From Euborellia annulipes (lineage: Eukaryota; Arthropoda; Insecta; Dermaptera; Anisolabididae), in NCBI GenBank assembly GCA_023213315.1, contig JAKCPI010011701.1, forward strand, positions 1-64,000: a stretch of DNA of 64,000 bases, in the 5' to 3' direction. Below, one piece after another: positions 11,718 through 21,703 of this stretch; position 1 is the stretch's first letter, and every line of letters starts with the position of its first letter. The notes under the pieces are model-generated. The model saw nothing but the letters and a program-made list of their open reading frames with translations, searched no databases and had not been told where the DNA came from. Made by a program: the position numbers and the translations under genes.

Positions 11718-11812
11718 AAATCTGGTGTAACTGATCGCACACAACTTTCTCTTACCCATCGGCAAGAGAAAGTTGTGTACTGTGCTTGTCACACCAGATT
11801 TTTTATGTTGAC
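11718..11812. repeat. R1 terminal hairpin
   Basis: An isolated copy of the R1 terminal hairpin. The arms carry ATCTGGTGT and ACACCAGATTTTTT, with CACAACTTTCTCTTACC opposite its complement. It precedes a fuller R1 copy. Confidence 0.7.
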
Positions 11813-11869
11813 ATATATTTAGTTTCCATCGATTTATATGTATTTGAATTCAAGAGGTAATTTTTTTTT

Positions 11870-12546
11870 TACTTTCTCTTACCTATGTATATATGTAATA
11901 TATATATAGAGAGAAAGTATTGGTTCATGTCAAAATTCGATGTCGAGATTTTGATGGATCTTCACGTTTTGAGGTCCCCTGAATCCAAAAAAGTGGTTTT
12001 CGCGACATGGTCTGTCTGTGGGTGGGTGGGTGGGTGTGTGGGGGTGTGTGGGTGTGTGTTCAATTTTAAGCATGAAGGAATTGAGCTACGAGGATGAAAT
12101 TCTATATTTAAGTTAAACACCCCGCGGGACCGGAAAAATAAGCTTTTAATCAAAATCGGCCAAAGAGTACTAGTACTTTACTGATGTACTTTTTCAGTTT
12201 TTTTCGATTTTCTCAAAATTCGCTCTAACGATTTTGATTAAAATTCAAAAATCAATTATTTTTTAGATGCTCTTTCAAATGTATATTCTCGTTTAGCCCT
12301 CAAAATTGTTTGAAGCACACTTTACTCTTATGCTTCATAGGAAAGATAGGAGAAATGGTTGCCATCGTTACAAAATATAAATATTTTCCCATACTTATAA
12401 ATTTTACATCTGAATTCAAATATTCCCTACTGCCGGGAACTAAATATATCTCGACACAAAAAATCTGGTGTGACAAGCACAGTACACAACTTTCGATTAC
12501 CGAAGGTAAGAGAAAGTTGTGTGCTATGCGCCAGTCACACCAGATT
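11870..12546 (+). repeat. R1 hairpin-ended repeat, near complete
   Basis: A forward R1 copy with both signature ends: ACTTTCTCTTACC...GAGAGAAAGTATTGG at the left and the ATCTGGTGTGAC hairpin at 12455-12552 at the right. A (GGGT)n/(GTGT)n run is at 12019-12059. The right hairpin is joined directly to the SINE at 12547. Confidence 0.75.
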
Positions 12547-12812
12547 TTTTTTTTTTTTAACATTCACACTTTTTTCTCATTTACACTCACACTCACACAC
12601 ACATTCACACAGTCTTTTCGGCAACTTTGGCCATTTATGACTTTGACGATAACCGTTGTAATATAATATTATCTATTATGGGTTCAGGCATTTCTATTTA
12701 AGCCATCTGGTATCCAAATGGCTTAAATAAAATCATCGGACTGTCTGGGTCCGAACCCGCGACGTTTGGTATAGGAGGTAGGCACGCTACCTACTACGCC
12801 ACACCCGGGGGC
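12547..12812 (-). mobile_element. Family-1 tRNA-derived SINE, near full length
   Basis: Read on the - strand, the head has a Pol III A-box-like TGGCGTAGTAGG and a B-box-like GGGTTCGGACCC. A hairpin (ATTTAAGCCATTTGG and complement), the 3' box AAGTTGCCGAAAAGAC, a GTGTGAATG-type simple repeat and poly(A) follow. R1 sequence flanks both sides, so the insertion probably accompanied a deletion in R1. Confidence 0.8.
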
Positions 12813-12814
12813 CG

Positions 12815-13235
12815 GTAAAATTTAAAGTATGGGAAAATATATATATTTTGTTACCATGGCAACCATTTCTCCTATCTTTTGTTTTCTATGGAGTACAGGA
12901 ATAAAGTGGTCTTCAGAAGATTTCAATGGCAAAATGAGAATATACATTTTAAAGAGCATGCAAAAAATAATTAATTTTTAAATTTTATTCAAAATCGTTG
13001 AAGCGAACTTTGAGAAAATCGAAAAAAAACTGAAAAACTAACTACATCACTAGTTTTTGATCGATTTGGTTTAAAAGCTTATTTTCTCGCCCTAACTTAA
13101 ATATAAAATTTTAATCTCCTAGCTCAATTCCTGCATGCTTTAAATTGAATCCAGGTAGACAGACACACACACACACACAGACAGACCATGTGAGAACGTT
13201 GTGTGCTGTGCGACCACTCTCGCCAGATTTTTTAA
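12815..13235 (-). repeat. R1 repeat, partial
   Basis: A reverse R1 body (TACCATGGCAACCATTTCTCC, (CA)n at 13157-13178) ending in a single R1 hairpin arm (CGCCAGATTTTTT). Confidence 0.65.
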
Positions 13236-13410
13236 AATTTATTTCATGTCTTTTCGGCATCTTAGGCTATATAGACTTAAACGATACTCAAATTTAAATA
13301 CGATATATATGTGGGTGTCCAGGCACATTTATTTATATCACTTGGTATCCAAATGATATAAGTTATTTGAGAAATTAAAATGAATAACAATAAAAATATT
13401 TTATAGGTAA

Positions 13411-13674
13411 CTATAAGGTATATATTATAAATTCTCTGAGTCTGGCCTTCACTAACATCCCATATTTTATGGCAATCATAAATTTCAGTAGATTTTTTAA
13501 AATATCAAGTTCACGTTCTTCAATGTTTTGTGGACAAATAGCTAGTCTTCTGAACCAGTAAACTAATTTTAATAAACAAACAGCGATAAGCAAAATCGAG
13601 CATAGATCGCCATTACACACAAAAATAACTCCATTCACATCACATATCGTTCTACTTTCAAGCTATTATTTTTC
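13411..13674 (-). pseudogene. Possible retrotransposon polyprotein fragment
   Basis: A - strand frame is open for about 85 codons between in-frame stops, with no good ATG. It contains LLKLVYWFRRLA and, further on, EERELDILKNLL and VKARLREFIIYTL. The pattern of a hydrophobic helix ending in RRL, then an acidic helix, resembles the linker before the integrase in BEL/Pao-type polyproteins. That is a judgement by eye and is weak. The flanks are AT-rich with no long terminal repeats visible. Confidence 0.3.
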
Positions 13675-14029
13675 AACTTTAAGAATCGATATAATTTTTT
13701 ACCATGTCAACAAAAGAAAAAAAACAAACTGACTTTCAAATACAATCCCTAATTTAACTATTAAAAATTTAATCAAGACTTTGTAGATTTTGCTTTTGAA
13801 ATTTTTATTTTTCCCCTAGTTTAATTATTTAATATAAAATTAGAGTCAAATTTATTGATTATCCTTTGGTTGAAATTTAGTCCGAGTTTTCAAGGATAAC
13901 AATGCCTGCTTATCCTCCCAAAGAAATTTTGACATTATTTATATGATTTATTAATTCCAAAATTAAGTAATAATTAATTATTAGGGTTACTTTTAAATTT
14001 TTTGCATTGACATTAATTATTACTTTGTT

Positions 14030-14035
<6 letters not shown>

Positions 14036-14067
<32 letters not shown>

Positions 14068-14291
14068 AATAAAAAAACATTCACACTTTTTCTCATTCAC
14101 ACTCACACTCACCCACACATTCACACAGTCTTTTCGGCAACTCTGGCCATTTAAGACTTTATACGTTAACCGTTGTAATTAATAAATGTATTTGGGGTTC
14201 AGGCATTTCTATTTAAGCCATCTGGTATCCAAATGGCTTAAATAAAATCTTCGGACTGCCTGGGTCCGAACCCGCGTCTTTGGTCTAGGAG
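14036..14291 (-). mobile_element. Family-1 SINE, 5'-truncated, with 12-bp target duplication
   Basis: Poly(T) at the left (the 3' tail on the - strand), then the simple repeat, 3' box, hairpin and part of the tRNA-like head including the B box. Flanks are TTTGTTAGTTTT at 14024-14035 and 14292-14303, a direct repeat typical of LINE-mediated insertion. The head is truncated before the A box. Confidence 0.85.
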
Positions 14292-14303
14292 TTTGTTAGT
14301 TTT

Positions 14304-15340
14304 GCTTTGCTAGTTTTAACTAATTTAGGCATTTAGATCAGATGTGTCTCTTCACTTTGCAATTATTTTTTATAAATCTAAAAATAGTGAATATTTAATT
14401 TGCCTTTTTTATTTAAAAATTCAACAAATTTCATAAATCAAAATAATATTTGACATTTGAAATGATGAAATTTTATAATTGCTCCATTGATTCGTTTGAT
14501 AGCGAAGAAAAGCTGAGTGTTTAGCTATTATATAATTGGAATATAATAGGAAATAGATTATTATTTAAATGAGTAAAATAATATCCATTCGATAAAAATA
14601 CGTCGCTAGGAGACGGTTTCCTCATTTAACCCTATTACTGATCCATAATTTAATTTTGTATTTATAAATATTAAGAGGGTGCCTGTTGTTTTCAAGGGAT
14701 GAAAATTAATTTTTTTTTTATAGTACTTATAGTAAGTAAGTACTTTTGTGGTTTGTTATTGCAAAAAAAAAAAAAATAAAATAAAAAATTATATAGTTGT
14801 ACCATGGTCCGTCCGATTATAAAATTAAAATCAAAATTTTTTTTTTTTTTGTATTTTTGTTTCTATTTATTCTTCTCTTAATTTCGTATTATTTTAACTT
14901 AAGAAGAGGAAGAAGGGAGACAAAATTGAATTCTTGTATTTGATAGATCATTATACAGTAACATTGTTGGAGTGGGCTTCAGTTTTTTCCCAGTTAGAAT
15001 TATTGCAACAGATAAATTTTGATTTTGACAAAAATCACTTTCATATCTCTACCTTTCATTATTATTTTTTTTTTTATTTATTTTTATTTTTAATGTAAAT
15101 AAGTACTGTACAAATTTACGAATTAAAATGTAAATGTTTTTCCGACCTAACTAATCATCGCGTACGTGCACCGAGAATCGATACGAGTATTTTTGATCGA
15201 TACCTACTTGGTACTCGATTCCAAAAATACTTGGTATCAAAAGAAAAGTATCGAGTAAGTACTTGTATTTACTCGTATCGTTTCAACCTATTGTGGTTGT
15301 GGATTATCTATAAAAGTTTGGATTGTTTTTGACTCCATTC
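14304..15340. other. AT-rich stretch with a CGATAC-rich patch
   Basis: I see no gene. Positions 15175-15285 carry several copies of CGATAC/GTATCG and ACTCGTATCG in both orientations, which looks like an inverted-repeat end but has no clear boundary. Confidence 0.4.
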
Positions 15341-15374
15341 AATAAACTTAGAGATAAATAGAGATCTTAATTAC

Positions 15375-15545
15375 CTGAAGAGCGGTATCTCCAGGGGGTG
15401 CCGTGGCACTTCTTCTGAACTGTCTGTGACGAGGGGGCGCTGCTTGCATGGTTGTTGTCCGTTGAGGAGGAGCTCCTCTTGGCCTCGACGAAGTAGTTCG
15501 ACGTCCACTTCGACCTCTCGGTGCCGGCACCGATTCGCACATGCA
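15375..15545 (-). CDS. Candidate Arg/Pro-rich coding exon
   Basis: A GC-rich block on the - strand is open for about 57 codons with an Arg/Pro/Thr-rich product (RSGRRTTSSRPRGAPPQR, then APPRHRQFRRSATAPP). It ends in CAG then GTAATT at 15375. The upstream acceptor is poor, an AG in an AT-rich tract near 15550. An adjacent GC-rich block at 15600-15725 may be part of the same feature. No family is recognised. It could also be a repetitive GC-rich element. Confidence 0.3.
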
Positions 15546-16039
15546 CACTAGTTTTTATTTATTTATTATTATTATTATAGTGAGCTAAGCTCTCTACTTA
15601 CTATGATAGCAAGGCTTTCTCTCCTATGGAGGTTTGGCCAGAGACTGGCGGCCCACTCGAGCCGGTTTCATGCTGAAGGGACCTCGCGAGTGAGGCGGCC
15701 TCTCTACTACTTCAGCCGGAAATCAACATCAACACCGCATGACATTTCTTTGACAAGAAATTAAAACAATAAAATATTTTAATCAAATTAAAATAATCTA
15801 TCCAAAATACACTGACTTGAAATTTTTCTAATGTTAATTTTACGATTTTTATTTTTTGTAATTCATTTCATTGGGTTATTTGAAGAGAACCAGGATACGA
15901 CACCTAAATCTACCTAGATGCTAGTCAAAGAGGGCAAAATATTTTTACATTTTATTAATTAAAAAAAAAAAAAAAACTGAAATTCTTTATGTATAAACAA
16001 ACTATTTGATCACACTCTTTAATACTATTGTAAGCGCAC

Positions 16040-16205
16040 ACAGAAGTATTAACCCATGCGTTTTCTACAAGTGATTATTTCATTATTTTTATAAAAGATG
16101 ATAGATTGGAAAATTTCCAAGGTTGAGATCACGAAAATTACCATTAAAAATTGTTCATAATCACATTTATAAAACGCATGGGTGAAACTATGGTTACTGC
16201 ACCTC
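16040..16205. mobile_element. Diverged CAGTGAGGG-type MITE
   Basis: The inverted arms CCCATGCGTTTTCTACAAGTG (left) and AAAACGCATGGG (right) match the inner parts of the MITE at 43280-43472. The outermost ends are decayed. Confidence 0.55.
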
Positions 16206-16213
16206 TATTATAT

Positions 16214-16315
16214 TCTATCTTGGATACCATCGTGGCTTAAATAAAATCATCGGACTGCCTGGGTCCGAACCCGCGACGTTTGGTATAGAAGGTAGGTACG
16301 CTACCTACTACGCCA
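16214..16315 (-). mobile_element. Family-1 SINE head fragment
   Basis: Retains the tRNA-like head with A-box and B-box-like motifs (GGGTCCGAACCCGCG on +) and half of the hairpin. The 3' part is missing. Confidence 0.7.
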
Positions 16316-16561
16316 AAATCATCATAATTTGATTGAATTATTATATAAAAATAACATTAAACAATGTACAAAATTCGAGATCATATTTTGTTATTTGATT
16401 TTCCGCGAAAATGTCTCAAACATTGGACGGCCAAATGTGGATGTTGATTGTTTTGCTTTTTTGGCCGAAGCTTAAATAAGAGTTATCTTTTAAGTTTAAA
16501 ATTAATAAAATAATTATTTTTATTTTAAATTGTAATTTTTATTTGGTTTTTATCTTTTTAG

Positions 16562-18616
16562 GATTAATAAAACGAGATGCTCAATTGCCGTGACTTTGAC
16601 TCCATGGAATACAAAAGCGAATGTCTCGTCTCTTTATCTCATCCATGACTTTACCGACCAACCCGCTAATCTACATCTAATGTCATCACGCCGAGTTATT
16701 TATATTTATTCTTAATTATTTTCAATTTTTAAGGTGAGTAATGCATTTAAATATTAATTTAATTAGTTCAGAATAAATATTATCAATAAATTCATTAAAT
16801 AAAACATGACAAAATTTATAAACTTGTGATTGATTCAACAGGTTAACCTTTGACTGTCTGACAAATTTTAGCCTGTTCACATTTTTTAATATTTCCTTTA
16901 ATTTCATCAATTAATATTTATTTTCAATTTAATTAGCCCTATTTAAATTATATCAATTAAATAGATAGTCCATTTTATTAATTCATACACTTTCTTCATC
17001 AATTTTAACAACTCATATTCATTTTCTATTTTCCTTATTTCGATTATAGCAAGTTTGTTTATTATTTAATTAATTTTTTAAATTCTTATTCGAAAAAAAG
17101 GTTGGACTTTAAAGTAAAGTGAGGTGAAGGAGCGAGAAAAGGCAGAAAACATAATCTTAATTTTTCTCTAATAAATAATGTAAACTCATTTCTTTATTAT
17201 TACATACATTATTTTAGCTTTACAAGTATTTTTATAAATCACTTTTGAAGTTATATTCCAACTGAATATATGAAATTCATTTAATCGTTACTTACCTTCC
17301 CTATTATTTTAATCACTCAGTACTTTATATCTTTTTATAAATTTAAGTAGAAAATCTTTATTAAATTATTTATTTATTAATGTTGATATTTTTAATTTTA
17401 GATGTGATTTCAAGCAAAGAACTTGTCGTCAACTGATTTGATTTGGGCTCTGAGAGAATACAACATCCATCGATCATATATATATGTTAAATAATTGCAA
17501 TCTAATTGCATTTTTTATTCTTTCTGATGCATAAGACGTTACCTATTCTGTTTTATGCCTGATTATTTCAAAGAAAACGCAGAATGATTGAATAAAAATG
17601 GTAAGCTTTAATAAATCGGCTTTCTACTAACTTAAAAATACTTTCTTTTATGATAATTTTTTTAAATTATTTTATTTTAGAATTCCTTCCAAGATGTCAA
17701 TATGCAGGAGACTATCGTAATCCAGATAAATTCAACATCATCTCGCTCTGCTATTTTGGTAAGTTAATTATTTTGATCACTTTATTTTTTTTCACTAACT
17801 TTAATAATTAGTATGGATGAAACTATACCTCTGAGGGACAAAATTTTCTCTATTTTAATGGAAATTCTTATAAAAACAAAATTTGTAATTAAGAAAATCG
17901 ACAATTTTTTGTTATTTTATTTAAATTGAATAAAATGAATTGTATTTGTGTTAAATTTACCTAGAAATGTATAAGTTATTTAATATTAAATGTTTCTTAA
18001 ATTAGACTATCTTTAAGGTATGTATATTAGAACAGGTCTTTTCAAGAAGAAACAAAATGTTACGTTTTATTTTTCTAAATTTTACTTTACTACACTGTTG
18101 TTCATGCAAGGGCGGATACAAGGGGGGGGGGGTAATTACCCCCCCTCGAGATTCGAAAAAATACCTTTTTTCGCAAAAAAATTTATTTTTAATGTAAAAT
18201 TTTTAAAATTAATACTTAAAAATTTGATGTGTATTTATATTCTGACAAAGAAGTACAGTTAAAAAAAATAGTGTGCTGTGCGACGAGTCACACCAGATTC
18301 CCCCCCCCCCCCCCGAGAAACACCTCTGGATCCGCCCTTGTGTTCATGTGATGTGATTGATATTTTGTAATGTATTTTTTTTTTTTTTTAATCATATAAT
18401 TTATATATTCTAATTTATTTTAATAAGGGAATCAGTGTGGAGTTGAGTAAAACATTCATTAAAAAAATGATCTTTATTAATTCGATAAATACATTGTAGA
18501 ATAGGAGAGAGAGACAAATATAAATCTTTTAATTAATTTATTTAAAATACTAATAAAATAATTTTCCTTTGTTTCAGAATCCCCGCTAACCGCCGTCACC
18601 GGTCAACACGCCGCAG
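16562..18616 (+). ncRNA. Spliced transcript candidate without a long frame (locus P)
   Basis: Four exon-like segments have canonical borders. 16562-16733 follows TTTTTAG and precedes GTGAGTAA. 17401-17600 follows TTTTAG and precedes GTAAGC. 17681-17757 follows TTTTAG and precedes GTAAGT. 18578-18616 follows TTTCAG. None carries a long open frame. An inverted paralogue at 27480-28385 (- strand) conserves the first donor (TTTTTAAGGTGAGTAAT) and the second acceptor and exon start (TTAGATGTGATTT). This could be a long non-coding RNA, untranslated 5' exons, or a duplicated transposon. Expression is unproven. Confidence 0.35.
18107..18340. mobile_element. hAT-type MITE with 8-bp target duplication
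   Basis: A 234-bp element beginning CAAGGGCGGATACAAGG and ending GGATCCGCCCTTG. Perfect 8-bp flanking repeats TGTTCATG lie at 18099-18106 and 18341-18348. Poly(G) and poly(C) tracts lie inside each end. Its interior contains a single R1 hairpin arm (GAGTCACACCAGATT). Confidence 0.9.
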
Positions 18617-18747
18617 GTCATCTTAAAAATAACAATACATGCACATGAGTTGGCAGATAAAAAATGTTATCTATTTTGTAAGTAAAGAAAAAAATTAATA
18701 TACCATATTTGCATAGGTTATTAGTAAAATAATCTAGATAAATAATT

Positions 18748-18944
18748 TTTTTTTTTTTTTTTTTTTTTTTAAGGTCCTTTTCGGCATCTAAGGCCATTTA
18801 GACCCCATCCCTATTTATTTCAAATGATTTGTAGTCAAATCAAATGAAATAAATTTTTCTCGCTTGGGACCTTGGGACGGGAAGCGAACCCGGGACTCCG
18901 ATGCGAGAAGCTAATGTCTTCTCACTGAGCCACGGCTCCCGGGC
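18748..18944 (-). mobile_element. Family-2 tRNA-derived SINE, full length
   Basis: Read on -, a tRNA-like head has the A-box-like TGGCTCAGTGAG and B-box-like GGGTTCGCTTCCC. A hairpin (ATTTCATTTGATTTG and complement), the 3' box TAGATGCCGAAAAGGACC and poly(A) follow. The flanks are 14-bp direct repeats CTAGATAAA[T/G]AATT (18734-18747, 18945-18958). The 3' box is shared with family 1 although the heads differ. Confidence 0.85.
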
Positions 18945-18959
18945 CTAGATAAAGAATTA

Positions 18960-19490
18960 CTTTTATCTATTTTATAAATGACATAGGTTCGTAGTATAGT
19001 GTACTATTAAGATGCATGTATAACTAGTTTGTATGCTAAAAAAAATATTCGATGTGTCAACTAGATAATAAAATATACTATTTTTCTTTTTCAAGGTTTC
19101 ATCAAGCTGACAAAATAATGAGGAGATACAATAATTGATAATGGGAAAGGCAAGTAACATACCCTTAATAATATATTATTGGTAGGCTATTTATTGATCT
19201 CAAGTTTCGTTTCATATTAATGAGTGAATATTAATTTAAATGGAAATTTTTATTCGTAGCCTAATTTAAATTTATTTTAAATAATATAAATATATATAAA
19301 CTAATAAAAATATTTATTTTAAATAATATTCTTCTATAATAATAAAAAACTAATCTTGAGATTATTAATATTCTTTGATAAAATAGTCTACTAATAATAA
19401 TATATAGTAATATTACAAATTTAAATTAGGTTTAATTAATATTCTCATATTAAAATTATTAATATTCTTGAATATAATATTTATATACTA
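18960..19490. other. AT-rich stretch, nothing recognised
   Basis: I see no gene. The sequence is mostly A/T with no clear repeat. Confidence 0.45.
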
Positions 19491-19659
19491 GTGATGGGTA
19501 ATAGAAAAAATAGTCATTATACAAATATATAATAGTCTATTAATAAATCATTATATGATAATCTACTATGAAGAACCGACGATGTGATCAGTTTGCAGTC
19601 CTCCACCATCCCCGACCACCAACCCATGCGCGCAATTGCTTTTATAGCGTCCAGTCCCC

Positions 19660-19790
19660 ACTCTAGCAGCCCCTGGCGCATGCGCAGAGAGCAAATGTCG
19701 GCAGAGGCGACGGCGGCGGCCGCCCGCCCGCTCACAGTGAGCAAGCAAGGCAGGTTGCCGGCTCTCTACGCGCCAGGGGCGCTAAAGAGA
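19660..19790. repeat. GC-rich inverted-repeat element
   Basis: The arms CCCCTGGCGCATGCGCAGAG and CTCTACGCGCCAGGGG are inverted, around a GGCGGCGGCC-rich core. It is a strong GC contrast to its surroundings. The ORFs across it on both strands are composition artefacts. Confidence 0.5.
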
Positions 19791-20209
19791 ATATATTTAA
19801 TAAATTAAATATAATTGTCTTTAGCATTCATTCTGATTTAAATTGTCTTGGACGAGCCAAGACAATGAGATATGGATGTTCTTGGTCGGACTTAAACCTT
19901 AAGCCTCCCCACCACGACAAGGTGACATCCACGGGGAGGAATTAATAGTAAAAATTAAATAAATAAATGACAATTCATTTTATAAATCATCATTTCATAT
20001 TCGAATTTGTTTAAATATTAATACCTCACTTACACTCCTGGAGAAATTAATAATTTTAATAAATAAATCACTTTATAAATTTATTATATCACTAGTATAT
20101 TAGATAATTTATATACTGTTGAGCTGATAAAAATTGTATATATTAATTAAATTATACAATTAAATATTTTACTTTATAAAAAGACAAATATTTAATTGTA
20201 TGAAAATCG

Positions 20210-20333
20210 GTAAAAAGAATTTGAATGAGTGGCCACTCATTCTGTGGCCGAAACGTTGTAATTTTTACAAATAAACGAAAATCAAATTCTTTTACTAATG
20301 ATAACAACTGTGAAAGCCTAAACTCCAAAATTT
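20210..20333 (+). mobile_element. Partial hammerhead-like palindromic element
   Basis: Contains GTGGCCGAAACGTTGTAA and the identical downstream tail AACTGTGAAAGCCTAAAC found in the intact element at 48153-48394. The CUGAAGA half and left arm are deleted. Confidence 0.65.
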
Positions 20334-20639
20334 GTATTAATATGAAAATTATTTATATAATGAAGTGAGATTGAATAAAATTTAATAAAAACTCTAAACT
20401 AATTTTTCATTTTCTCTCTTGACATTTCCTTTTCCTAACTCTTTAGCTTAGTAGCTAGTTTTCTAAATAATTATTATTAGAGACTATATGCCTCTTGCAA
20501 CTTCCTAAATTTTATATAAATTTAACATTTAAAATATACAGGGTCATCGAAAAAGGTGGACGGGATTTCGAAGAGTAATAAAAACCCTAATACAAATGGT
20601 AGAATATTTATTTATACATCAAAAGACACAAAAAATCTT

Positions 20640-20862
20640 AGAGTTGCAATGGCTGCGTAAATTCTTTCTTTCAGATGCTGAAGATCAAGAATTTTTTCCG
20701 CATAAAAGATGTTCTTAACGTAGCCCCAAAAGAAAAAATCCAAAGGCGTCAACTCAGGACTTCTAGGCGGCCACAAAACAGGACCATTCTTCCCAATCCA
20801 ACGGTCAGGAAATCTGTTGTTGAGAGCATCTTGGACGGGGGGTGCACACATCGAAACTTTTT
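20640..20862 (-). pseudogene. Tc1/mariner transposase, C-terminal fragment
   Basis: A - strand frame carries FPDRWIGKNGPVLWPPRSPE followed by LTPLDFFFWGYVKNIFY. This is the conserved third-acidic-residue block of a Tc1/mariner transposase subgroup common in arthropods. Upstream it is cut by a MITE, so everything N-terminal is gone. It ends near the element's inverted repeat. Confidence 0.85.
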
Positions 20863-20866
20863 TAGA

Positions 20867-21090
20867 GTAGGGGAGAGGGGGAGACATTGGGACACGAGGC
20901 ACATTGGGACATTCGAATTTTAGCTCTACTAAATATAAAGTTTGAGTTGTACTCTTTGACCGTTAGGGTGCATTAAGTACCCATTTTATTAAAAAAATAT
21001 TTTCTATAATAAAATGGGCACATTTAGTAGAGCTAAAAAATTCGAATGTCCCAATGTGCCTTGTGTCCCAATGTCCCCCCTCTCCCCTAC
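20867..21090. mobile_element. MITE with GTAGGGGAGAG ends
   Basis: The inverted ends GTAGGGGAGAGGGGGAGACA and complement continue through CATTGGGACATTCGAATT on both sides, with arms of about 75 bp around an AT core. It is inserted in the mariner transposase fragment. Confidence 0.8.
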
Positions 21091-21184
21091 ATAAAAAAGT
21101 TGAAGATTTTCTATGTCTTTTGATGTATAAATAAATATTCTACCATTTGTATTACGGTTTTTATAACTCTTCGAAATCCCGAAA

Positions 21185-21441
21185 ATGAGCAAGCAGCTAG
21201 TTATATTTCAATTTATAAACAAACCAGGGCCGACGTTCTCTCTCTGTCCATGGTATGATAATAATAAAATTTGAGGCATTAACATGATTGAGCTACTTTC
21301 AATTATGTATGCCCAATATAACTTGGCGAGGATTAATATATTTTTCAGACATTAACCTGGCCCTGAAGATGGTCCCATATGTGAGCGAAACGTCGGCCCT
21401 GGTTTATTAACAAATTGAAATATAACTAGCTGCTTGCTCAT
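21185..21441 (+). mobile_element. Palindromic element with hammerhead-like core
   Basis: The outer arms of about 32 bp (ATGAGCAAGCAGCTAGTTAT and complement) are near perfect. Inside, 21359-21398 reads GGCC-CTGAAGA...GAAACGTC-GGCC. The GGCC pair can form helix I, and ACC with GGT can pair further out. This resembles the hammerhead cores of Penelope-like retroelements. Helix II is weak here. Confidence 0.6.
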
Positions 21442-21479
21442 GAATATTTAAAATTCAAATTTCTAATGCAACTCTCTAA

Positions 21480-21662
21480 AGATATCTAGCTATGCATTTG
21501 CTTATTTGGAAGGAAATCAATCATAAATTAAGATATTTAATTGTAAATATCATCATTAATGAGAACATAAAAAAAACGCACAAAGTTATTAATTTCATAC
21601 TTACATTAAAATAAATTTTTGTGATAGTTTCCTTCCAAATAAGCAATATAGGTATAGATATT
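21480..21662. repeat. Inverted-repeat element
   Basis: Arms TTGCTTATTTGGAAGGAA and complement flank an AT-rich core of about 100 bp. A related arm pair is at 30314-30550. The class is unknown. Confidence 0.5.
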
Positions 21663-21703
21663 TATAAAAATTTTAGACTCACGTTTGTATGATTATCTCT
21701 TGA

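Larger units (their letters stand above)
20539..21181 (-). mobile_element. Mariner-like element, nested and truncated
   Basis: The left end is TA then CAGGGTCATCGAAAAAGG. The inverted arms 20560-20640 and 21108-21181 share TTTCGAAGAGT and AATATTTATTTATACATC. The outer right end is missing, where the palindrome at 21185 begins. A MITE is inserted at 20867-21090. A transposase fragment is encoded on the - strand. Confidence 0.75.

Noticed and set aside
19517..19808. Several overlapping GC-rich ORFs on both strands
   Set aside because: Open frames on three frames of a GC-rich inverted repeat; no codon bias or splice signals.
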